Of a stretch of 6,583 bases of DNA, positions 1-5,740 are shown in pieces. A model generated the notes under the pieces. The model saw nothing but the letters and a program-made list of their open reading frames with translations. It ran no database searches and had not been told where the DNA came from. The first letter of the stretch is position 1. Each line of letters starts with the position of its first letter. Position numbers and translations under genes: made by a program. This DNA is from Spirochaetaceae bacterium (GTDB lineage: Bacteria; Spirochaetota; Spirochaetia; DSM-27196; PWMO01): assembly GCA_003558175.1 (NCBI GenBank), contig PWMO01000064.1:1-6583 (forward strand), given 5' to 3'.

Positions 1-1175
1 GCCCCGTCGGCGGTACTGGAGAAGAAAACGCGGTACACGTCACGAAAGTCCGGATGCCGCGCCGGATAGACGCGGTCTACCTGTTGCTGGATATCATCGC
101 GGCGCGCGGGATCGACCAGCCCGATGCAGCAGCCACGGTAGCCGGCTCCGCTGATACGGGCGCCGTACACGCCGTCGCATGCGCGTAATGTCTCGTAGAT
201 GGTAATCAGCTCAGGGCAGCCGCTCTCGTACTGCACGATGGAGCTCTCACCGGACTCGAACATCCGGGCGCCAAACGCATCGATGTCGCCCGCGGCCCAC
301 GCCTCCACGCCACCGGCAACCCGCTCGAGCTCTGAGAAGAAATGATCGGCGCGGCGACGGAAACGCCCGGGCAGCTGCTCGCGATGCTCGAGGTATGTCT
401 CGCGCGGGATGTCGCGCAGCTTGACCTCTTTGAACGGACGCATCGGCATGCCGGCGAGCTCCATCAACAGCCACGCGGCCACCTTGCACTCATCCACCCG
501 ATTGTTGTAATCGGTCTGCATCAGCGTTGTACTGATACCGGAGTAGACTATCACCACGTCGAGCGGGCGCATCGCGGGCGAGCGCGGCACCAGCTCGAAC
601 TCCTCGGTGCGGCAGTCCATGCGCATCAGGTAGCCGTCGCGGCTGAGGATGTTGGCCGACTGGTCAAGGATCCCGTTGTTGAGACCGATGAACTCGCGCT
701 CGACCCAGTGACTGCTGTGGATCAGCGTCTGACCGTCAACCTCGATGTCGTTGGCATGACAGAGCGCCATCAGGTAGGCGGTAGTCACTGCGGCTGACGA
801 GCTTAGTCCTCCGATCGGCAACCTGCCCCGCACAACCGCGCTGATGCCGTAGCGCAGGCGGTAATCACGCTGCAGCGACAGCACCGCGCCGCGCAGATAG
901 TTACCCCAGAAGGTGGGCAGCATCTCCGGCACCTGGTCAACATGGAAGTACTCTTCATCGGGGAAGTCCATGCTCTGCACCCGGACGTAGCCGTCGGCGT
1001 TGGGGCTGAAGATCAGGTTGACGCTCTCGGTCAGCGCCATCCCGGTGACGATACCGTCCTGGTGATCGACGTGGGCTCCCAGCGGACAGATCCGCAGTGG
1101 CGAACGTACGGCCGCGGTCGGTACATGCTCAAACTTGGCGCGAAACCGGTCTATGAGTTCGTTGCGTTCGTTCAT
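1..1175 (-). CDS. GHMP-family sugar kinase, galacturonokinase-like (partial, C-terminus beyond the window)
   Basis: This is a cytoplasmic GHMP kinase predicted to phosphorylate C1 of a hexose or uronic acid with ATP. The 391 codons present hold all three family motifs. Motif 1 (residues 25-41) reads SPLRICPLGAHVDHQDG. Motif 2 (about 119-130) is the P-loop-like PIGGLSSSAAV. Motif 3 (338-350) reads GARISGAGYRGCC. The likely catalytic base is D171 in GILDQS, and R28 is in the usual catalytic arginine position. Ordinary galactokinases carry GEHTDY in motif 1. Here it is GAHVDH, so the Glu that contacts the galactose 6-hydroxyl is Ala. From memory, this RICPLGAH-DHQ form, the GILDQS and YN-RV-EC blocks, and SGAG-RGCC match plant galacturonokinase, which makes galacturonate-1-phosphate. 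Annotation pipelines would probably call it galactokinase. The start is the ATG at 1175-1173. It has no Shine-Dalgarno, no ATG, GTG or TTG lies in frame just upstream, and a promoter candidate ends a few bases before it. About 10-35 C-terminal residues are missing. The family call is firm; the substrate is uncertain. Confidence 0.9.
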   Translation of the reverse strand, partial: MNERNELIDRFRAKFEHVPTAAVRSPLRICPLGAHVDHQDGIVTGMALTESVNLIFSPNADGYVRVQSMDFPDEEYFHVDQVPEMLPTFWGNYLRGAVLSLQRDYRLRYGISAVVRGRLPIGGLSSSAAVTTAYLMALCHANDIEVDGQTLIHSSHWVEREFIGLNNGILDQSANILSRDGYLMRMDCRTEEFELVPRSPAMRPLDVVIVYSGISTTLMQTDYNNRVDECKVAAWLLMELAGMPMRPFKEVKLRDIPRETYLEHREQLPGRFRRRADHFFSELERVAGGVEAWAAGDIDAFGARMFESGESSIVQYESGCPELITIYETLRACDGVYGARISGAGYRGCCIGLVDPARRDDIQQQVDRVYPARHPDFRDVYRVFFSSTADG

Positions 1176-1184
1176 TTGAGCGAG

Positions 1185-1213
1185 AGTGTAGCGCAGAGTA
1201 CCGCGGAGAGCAA
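1185..1213 (-). promoter_or_regulatory. Candidate sigma-70-type promoter for the sugar kinase
   Basis: Read on the minus strand, TTGCTC (1213-1208) and TACACT (1190-1185) are separated by exactly 17 bases. They match the -35 and -10 consensus at 3/6 and 4/6 positions. Initiation about 7 bases beyond the -10 would fall near 1178, only about 3 bases before the ATG at 1175. That would make the message leaderless or nearly so, which fits the absence of a Shine-Dalgarno there. The match is modest and could be chance. Confidence 0.35.
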
Positions 1214-1240
1214 GATGGCGCGAGGCGGGCTGCGGTTTGA

Positions 1241-1269
1241 CGTGACCGAGCAGCGTGGCCGCGTGACCG
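1241..1269. repeat. 8-bp direct repeat CGTGACCG with 21-bp period (possible tandem operator)
   Basis: CGTGACCG occurs at 1241-1248 and again at 1262-1269. The copies are 21 bp apart, which is two helical turns, so both face the same side of the DNA. They sit in the middle of the divergent region between the sugar kinase and the histidine kinase. This would suit a regulator binding as a tandem dimer. A 7-bp form, GTGACCG, also occurs at 1407-1413 inside the kinase gene, and the DNA is GC-rich, so chance is a real alternative. Confidence 0.25.
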
Positions 1270-1317
1270 TGCCGCGCAAAGAACTGGTGCCGGGGCATGA
1301 TTCAACCGAAACCCCAC

Positions 1318-1346
1318 TTCCGGTTTTTGAGCCGGCGAGATACACT
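1318..1346 (+). promoter_or_regulatory. Candidate promoter for the hybrid histidine kinase
   Basis: TTCCGG (1318-1323) and TACACT (1341-1346) are 17 bases apart. The -10 hexamer is identical to that of the candidate promoter on the opposite strand. The -35 match is poor (2/6). Transcription would begin near 1353, leaving a leader of about 12 bases. That leader would contain the GGGAG Shine-Dalgarno-like sequence just before the GTG at 1365. Confidence 0.25.
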
Positions 1347-1364
1347 GCACCGCGGGAGACGGGC

Positions 1365-4300
1365 GTGCCTCGAAGCGACGGAGAGATAGAGAAACAGTGC
1401 AGCATCGTGACCGGGCTACGTGCGTTCGGGCTGTTGCTGGTCGCGGGGCTGCTGCTGACCGGCTGCAGTGCCACCACGGCGGCGGCGGCGGGTCGATCCG
1501 CGGCGGGTGGCGTCTCTCACGGCACCCGCGTGCAGCGGCACAATCTTTCACCGGCCGCCGACTACCTGCTGGACTCCGGCGGAGAACTTCGCCTCGAGGA
1601 TGTGCTGAGTCTATCTTCCGGGGCGCGGGATCTGAACGGCCAGCGGCAGTTCCTACCCAACCGCAGACCGTACTTCGGTTTTGGCATCAGTCCGGATGCG
1701 CGCTGGATTCGCTTTTCGCTTGGCGATATTGCGGAACGCCTCGGCCCCCTGTCCCGCTACCGGATCTATCTGAACTTCTCCAGCTTCGGCCGACTGTACC
1801 TCTACATCCCGTTCGAGTCCGAAGCAGGAATCCATTACAGGACGCTGCGGGACGGGATCTTTGAAGAGCAAACCGCCGACGGGGGCTATTTCCTGTTCCC
1901 GTCTTTCAGCCTGAGCGACGATATCGCCGTCGATCAGCCGCTCTACCTGCGCGTCGAGAGCCCGTTTACCACCAACTTCCAGCTGATGCTGGTGGACTCG
2001 GCGCTGTTTCAGCTGTTCAAACTTCGCATTGTGGCAATACTGCTGTTGCTGCTGGGGGTAATTGCATCGATGATGCTCTACCACCTGGTGCTCTTCGTGC
2101 GCCTGCGAAACCGCAGCAACCTGATGTATACTCTGTACGCGCTTTTCGTGATCACGTACCTGTCTACGGTTGCCAGGCTTGAACGGTTGGTTTCGCCCGT
2201 CGCTCCTTCCTTCTTGACCGCGAATGCCGTGTTCCTTGGCTACCTGGTGGTCGTCGGCTACCTGGCGTTTGTCTGGTACTTCCTCGATGTCCCCAATTCC
2301 GCTCCGCCGATGCGCAGGCTGTTCATCCTCTTCTGGACGATCAGTGGTGCGGGAATGCTGCTGCACGTTGCGGGCACCGCAGGCGTTGCAGAGATGGCAA
2401 GGTCGGCATACCTGCTCAGCGGAGCCAACCTGCTGGCGTTCGTGCTGGGTGGGATTATGCCGGTCATGGTTGTCGGCACCGTTGTCATGAGCAAACGAAA
2501 CGGCCACTGGGTGTCGCCGTTCTACTCGGTCGCCGTCAGCGTGCTGATGCTCAACCTGTTGCTGTTTGTGTTGCGTGGCTTTGGAATTGTGCCGCACACA
2601 ATGGTCACCAAGTACTCCCTCTTTGCGTTCGCCGCGCTTGAAGCGGTGTTCTCTTCGTTCGCGACCGCTGACCATATCGGAAGACTTCGGCGCGAGAATC
2701 TGGCCCTGCTGCAGAGCGAGCGCGAACACTATAAGTTCCGTCTCAATGCTGAGTCCGCCAGTGAGGCAAAGTCCCGCTTTCTGGCCAACATGAGCCACGA
2801 AATTCGAAGTCCATTGAACGGGGTCATCGGGTTCAGTGACCTGCTGTCGGACACGCCGCTGAACGCGGTGCAGCGGCGCTACGCTGAGCACATCGCAACT
2901 TCGGCACAATCGCTGCTTGGCGTGATCAACGATGTGCTCGATCTATCGAAGATCGAAGCCGGCAAGCTGCAACTCGACGTAGTGGAAGCCGACGTCATTG
3001 AAGTCCTCGAGCAGGCCGTAGACATCGTCACCTATCAGGCAGACCAGAAGGGCCTTGAACTTCTGCTGGATATCGCGCCCACCAGCCCCCGCTACGCCCA
3101 GGTGGATCCGGTGCGTCTGCGACAGGTGCTGGTGAACCTGCTGAGCAACGCGATCAAGTTCACCGACGATGGTGAGGTAGAACTGAGCTTGAGATCCACG
3201 GGACAGGACCAGGGCAGACTCACCTTCGCCGTGCGCGACACCGGGGCAGGAATATCCGCAGACCAGCAGCAAGACGTATTTCAGTCGTTCACCCAGGCGG
3301 ACAACTCGATTACGCGGCGACACGGCGGAACCGGACTCGGACTGGCTATCTCACGTTCACTCGTGCAGCAGATGGGCGGAACCCTGGAAGTAGTCAGTGA
3401 GCCAGGGGCCGGGGCTCTGTTCTCTTTCACGCTTACGAGCCCGCTCCGCGGCAGCCCGGCACTGGAACCGATCTGCAGCTCGCCGGAAGAAGGCCGCAGC
3501 GGCCCCCTCAACGTTCTGGTTGTAGATGACAATGCGCGTTGTCGTGAGCTCCTCAAACGTGACTTGCAGCAGCTTGGCCTGAAGGTGACAACCTGTCCCG
3601 GTGGACGGGACGCGCTCATGCAGATGCGGACGGCGCCGGTTGATCTTGCGATTGTGGACCGGCGCATGCCGGACGTTGACGGGATAGAGGCAATCCAGCT
3701 GCTTCGCAACGGAGCCGGCCTTTCCCGGCGTGAGCTGCCCATCATCCTGCTGTACAACCTGAGCGATGCCGGCGAGGTGGGGCGCGAGAGCGTGCGTCTG
3801 GCGCTGGTGCAGGTTCTCGCCAAGCCGGTGAAGACAGGCCAACTTGCTCGTGCACTGCGGCCCGCTGTTGCCGGTGCAGCGGCGGAGGCGGCCGTATCGC
3901 CACGCCCTGCGCCAAATCGCCGACACCCACTGTCGCTCCGTACAGCACGTCTGCTGATCGCCGAAGATGTCGCCGTGAACGCCGAGTTGCTGCTGACCGC
4001 GCTCACCACGTACCTGCCGAACGGCGAGGTGCGTGTAGCACACAACGGGATCGAAGCGGTGCGGATGGCGGCGGAGTTCGCTCCGGATCTGATTCTGATG
4101 GACGTGCAGATGCCTTACGTGGACGGCATTGAAGCAACGCGCAGAATTCGCGAAGCAGAACTCGCAAGCGGGCGCCGCGCAGCTACACCGATAGTGGCGC
4201 TCACCGCAGCTGCCGTTGTCGAGGACATCCGGCGCTGCCTCGAAGCCGGCATGGATAGCTGCCTCACCAAACCGGTAAACCAGCACGCGCTTCGCGGTGT

Positions 4301-4832
4301 ACTCGAAACGCATCTCGGTCTTTCCGCGGAACGGGCGGAACCTGCTGCCGCTTCCATTGCAGTGGAACCCGACGTTGCGCCGACGAGTGCCGCGGCTTCG
4401 TTCGGCATGATCCCGGAACACATAGACGGGATCGATAGCGACGAGGGGCTCGAGCAGGTGTTCGGCCGCGCGGATCTGCTGCGGCAACTGCTGCTTACCT
4501 TTGCCGACAATCACGCGGACCAGGTTACGCGGATACGCGCAGCGCTCGATGCAGGTGACCGCAAGTCGGCACGTAAGCTGGCACACTCGCTGGCCGGGGT
4601 GGCCGGTTCGATTGCGGCTACCGGGCTGTACAGCAATGCGGTTGCGCTTGAGCAGGCATTAGCCGAAGAACGCACATTTTCCGAGGAGCGCAGCGCAGAA
4701 TGCGCAACACTGTTACAGACCCTTGATACGGAGATGCGTCGTCTGCTGCAGGCAATTGCTCAGCTGCCGCGCCGGGCAACCGATCGGGCCCGCTCCGCTG
4801 AAGCAGAAGATCCCTTTGACGGTTCGCGTTGA
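1365..4832 (+). CDS. 7TMR-DISM hybrid sensor histidine kinase (HisKA-HATPase-REC-REC-HPt) with N-terminal lipobox
   Basis: This 1155-residue membrane sensor kinase carries a complete internal phosphorelay. Residues 1-34 form a lipoprotein-type signal peptide ending LLLTGC, with C34 as the lipidation site. About 60-215 is a periplasmic 7TMR-DISMED2-like sensor domain. About 220-438 holds seven hydrophobic segments (7TMR-DISM_7TM), followed by a charged, probably coiled-coil linker (438-470). HisKA has SHEIRSPLNG with H478. HATPase shows the N-box (N591, N595), G1 DTGAG (D625) and G2 GGTGLGL (from 654). REC1 (about 714-835) has D721, D722, D765 and K820, but Tyr797 where Thr/Ser is usual. REC2 (about 861-985) is canonical: E867, D868, D913, T947, K969. 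HPt (about 1026-1135) has H1074 in AHSLAG. GTG 1365 was chosen because GGGAG lies 6 bases upstream and the signal peptide is then near the N-terminus. GTG 1407 gives a more classical 20-residue signal but lacks a Shine-Dalgarno. ATG 1215 has GGAGAG but would bury the signal. The open frame back to 942 is antisense to the sugar kinase and unlikely to be used. The gene converges with the response regulator, 14 bp between stops. Confidence 0.93.
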   Translation: MPRSDGEIEKQCSIVTGLRAFGLLLVAGLLLTGCSATTAAAAGRSAAGGVSHGTRVQRHNLSPAADYLLDSGGELRLEDVLSLSSGARDLNGQRQFLPNRRPYFGFGISPDARWIRFSLGDIAERLGPLSRYRIYLNFSSFGRLYLYIPFESEAGIHYRTLRDGIFEEQTADGGYFLFPSFSLSDDIAVDQPLYLRVESPFTTNFQLMLVDSALFQLFKLRIVAILLLLLGVIASMMLYHLVLFVRLRNRSNLMYTLYALFVITYLSTVARLERLVSPVAPSFLTANAVFLGYLVVVGYLAFVWYFLDVPNSAPPMRRLFILFWTISGAGMLLHVAGTAGVAEMARSAYLLSGANLLAFVLGGIMPVMVVGTVVMSKRNGHWVSPFYSVAVSVLMLNLLLFVLRGFGIVPHTMVTKYSLFAFAALEAVFSSFATADHIGRLRRENLALLQSEREHYKFRLNAESASEAKSRFLANMSHEIRSPLNGVIGFSDLLSDTPLNAVQRRYAEHIATSAQSLLGVINDVLDLSKIEAGKLQLDVVEADVIEVLEQAVDIVTYQADQKGLELLLDIAPTSPRYAQVDPVRLRQVLVNLLSNAIKFTDDGEVELSLRSTGQDQGRLTFAVRDTGAGISADQQQDVFQSFTQADNSITRRHGGTGLGLAISRSLVQQMGGTLEVVSEPGAGALFSFTLTSPLRGSPALEPICSSPEEGRSGPLNVLVVDDNARCRELLKRDLQQLGLKVTTCPGGRDALMQMRTAPVDLAIVDRRMPDVDGIEAIQLLRNGAGLSRRELPIILLYNLSDAGEVGRESVRLALVQVLAKPVKTGQLARALRPAVAGAAAEAAVSPRPAPNRRHPLSLRTARLLIAEDVAVNAELLLTALTTYLPNGEVRVAHNGIEAVRMAAEFAPDLILMDVQMPYVDGIEATRRIREAELASGRRAATPIVALTAAAVVEDIRRCLEAGMDSCLTKPVNQHALRGVLETHLGLSAERAEPAAASIAVEPDVAPTSAAASFGMIPEHIDGIDSDEGLEQVFGRADLLRQLLLTFADNHADQVTRIRAALDAGDRKSARKLAHSLAGVAGSIAATGLYSNAVALEQALAEERTFSEERSAECATLLQTLDTEMRRLLQAIAQLPRRATDRARSAEAEDPFDGSR

Positions 4833-4846
4833 TTGACCGGCAACTG

Positions 4847-5545
4847 CTACTCGGTTCGCTGCGACAACACCCACTGAGTTGCAAAATGGCGCAACGCAAC
4901 GCTGCTGCGGAGGGTCAGTTTGCGTTTGATATTCTCGCGATGAGTGGCAACGGTACTGGAACTGATATTCAACTGCTGCGCGATATCAGCGCTGGTGAGT
5001 CCGCGCCCCAGCATCAAGAAGATTTCAAACTCGCGGTCGGATAGCTGGTCACCCACCGCAACCGGGTCAATCTGCGCTGCCCAACCGGGCGCTGAGGGCG
5101 CGACCTTCCCCTCGCCGGAGGATCGCAATGCGCTGTTGCGATAGAGCGACAACGGCAGGTAGCACTCCCCCTGGTAGGTCCGGTGAACCGCAGTGGCAAT
5201 CTGCTGTGACGCCTCGATCTTTGGCAGAAACCCGTTGGCGCCGGCCCGCAACGCCAGCTCGACGTATTCTGTACCTCCGTGCATCGAGACCACAAGGATG
5301 CGGCAGGACGGAAACCGCCTGGTAACCAGGCGGATGAGATCGATCCCGTCCATACTCGCGTTCACCCGGTCCTCGAATGAAAGATCGGTAACGACAACAT
5401 CGACCGGTGTTCGCTCCAGGACCGATATCAGCTCGTCCGGGTGCGACGCCTCCGCCACTACCGTGATGGTAGGGTCGTTGGCAAGAACGCCACGGATACC
5501 TTCGCGAATAAGCGGATGATCGTCAAGCAGAGCTACCGCAATCAT
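4847..5545 (-). CDS. NarL/FixJ-family two-component response regulator (REC + LuxR-type HTH)
   Basis: This is a cytoplasmic DNA-binding response regulator of 232 residues, a normal length for the family. Numbering from ATG 5545, the receiver domain (1-120) has the acidic pair D8 D9 in LLDDHP, phosphoacceptor D54 in VVTDLSF, the switch residue S87 in VVSMHG, and K109 in FLPK. The C-terminal LuxR-type helix-turn-helix (about 168-222) begins LSDREFEIF, and its recognition region reads SSSTVATHRENIKRKL. All receiver residues needed for phosphorylation are present. The likely donor is the HPt domain of the convergent hybrid kinase, as in BarA/UvrY-type relays; this is inference from adjacency and architecture. 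ATG 5545 gives the family-typical start MIAVALLDDHP. TTG 5554 would add three residues, and a stop lies in frame at 5569-5567. The only strong Shine-Dalgarno (5571-5577) is too distant from both starts, so the start is not certain. The gene is divergent from the lipoprotein gene. Confidence 0.93.
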   Translation of the reverse strand: MIAVALLDDHPLIREGIRGVLANDPTITVVAEASHPDELISVLERTPVDVVVTDLSFEDRVNASMDGIDLIRLVTRRFPSCRILVVSMHGGTEYVELALRAGANGFLPKIEASQQIATAVHRTYQGECYLPLSLYRNSALRSSGEGKVAPSAPGWAAQIDPVAVGDQLSDREFEIFLMLGRGLTSADIAQQLNISSSTVATHRENIKRKLTLRSSVALRHFATQWVLSQRTE

Positions 5546-5558
5546 TATTCGCAATAAT
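5544..5558 (-). promoter_or_regulatory. Perfect 6-bp inverted repeat over the response regulator start codons
   Basis: ATTATT-CGC-AATAAT is a perfect palindrome with a 3-base spacer. It covers the possible TTG start (5554) and the first two bases of the ATG start (5545). In the mRNA it could form a weak all-A-U hairpin between the Shine-Dalgarno and the AUG. In the DNA it could be an operator. Confidence 0.35.
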
Positions 5559-5570
5559 ACTACGGATCAG

Positions 5571-5577
5571 ACCTCCT
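5571..5577 (-). promoter_or_regulatory. Strong but distant Shine-Dalgarno of the response regulator gene
   Basis: Read on the minus strand this is AGGAGGT, an excellent anti-Shine-Dalgarno match. It lies 16 bases before TTG 5554 and 25 bases before ATG 5545, whereas 5-9 is usual. No in-frame ATG, GTG or TTG lies at normal spacing, and the frame is closed by TGA at 5569-5567. Either the intervening hairpin shortens the effective distance, or the motif is coincidental. Confidence 0.4.
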
Positions 5578-5600
5578 GCTCCATCGGCACAACACAGCAA

Positions 5601-5640
5601 ATAGCAAAATCTGCCAGCCCAGAATGGTCTTTTTTGCTAT
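5601..5640. repeat. 9-bp inverted repeat in the divergent intergenic region (candidate operator)
   Basis: ATAGCAAAA (5601-5609) is matched by its exact reverse complement TTTTGCTAT (5632-5640), 22 bases away. The arm centres are about 31 bp apart, close to three helical turns, so two bound protein units would face the same side. It lies between the response regulator and the lipoprotein gene, in the most AT-rich stretch of the window. As RNA it could be an extended hairpin, with CCA/TGG inside as extra pairing. No T-run follows the right arm on the plus strand, so it is not a standard terminator. An operator is the preferred reading, but the binding protein is unknown. Confidence 0.4.
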
Positions 5641-5658
5641 ATCGGTCTTTTCTGTCTC

Positions 5659-5678
5659 GATGTACTCTTTGGATGTAC
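5659..5678. repeat. 7-bp direct repeat GATGTAC
   Basis: GATGTAC occurs at 5659-5665 and 5672-5678, a period of 13 bp, about 60 to 80 bases upstream of the lipoprotein ATG. A second short direct repeat, GGTCTTTT, occurs just upstream at 5626-5633 and 5644-5651. These could be regulator half-sites or chance repeats. No clear -35/-10 pair was found for the lipoprotein gene in this region. Confidence 0.25.
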
Positions 5679-5719
5679 CCACTGGGTTCCGGGTGCAGTC
5701 TACCCGATCTCGGGATCGG
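5677..5719 (+). promoter_or_regulatory. Chain of small inverted repeats in the lipoprotein gene leader
   Basis: Three perfect inverted repeats follow one another: ACCC-act-GGGT (5677-5687), CGGGT-7 bases-ACCCG (5690-5706), and CCGATC-TCGG-GATCGG (5704-5719). The second and third share bases 5704-5706, so their hairpins would exclude each other. The GGGT and ACCC elements could also pair across hairpins. The last stem ends 7 bases before the Shine-Dalgarno at 5727. It matches no riboswitch class I recognise. It may be a structured 5' leader or a cluster of palindromic protein sites. Confidence 0.3.
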
Positions 5720-5740
5720 ATTTGACAGGAGAGTCTGGAT

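Noticed and set aside
342..797. 151-codon plus-strand open frame opposite the sugar kinase
   Set aside because: It lies wholly antisense to conserved GHMP kinase sequence and has no recognisable motif.
1304..1330. Possible terminator: AACCG/CGGTT inverted repeat followed by TTTT
   Set aside because: The stem is only 5 bp with a 12-base loop, and no plus-strand gene ends upstream of it.
942..1364. In-frame extension of the histidine kinase back to 942
   Set aside because: It runs antisense through the well-supported sugar kinase gene, and its translation shows no domain. It would also place the signal peptide about 160 residues into the protein.
1477..1491. GGC trinucleotide run encoding the Ala stretch after the lipobox
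   Set aside because: Only four to five units long in GC-rich DNA. It is a possible slippage site, but too short to call a phase-variable tract.
1653..2909. 418-codon minus-strand open frame inside the kinase gene, and a similar one at 3357-4586
   Set aside because: Both are complementary-strand shadows of the high-GC kinase gene. Their translations are rich in His, Gln and Arg and show no recognisable domain.
4820..4859. CGGTTCGC direct repeat flanking the convergent stop codons
   Set aside because: It is a direct rather than inverted repeat, so it does not form a terminator, and both copies lie in coding sequence.
5596..5617. Sigma-54-like sequence on the minus strand (TGGCAG followed by TTGCT)
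   Set aside because: The GG and GC dinucleotides are 10 bases apart instead of the required 12, and the alternative GC is too far.
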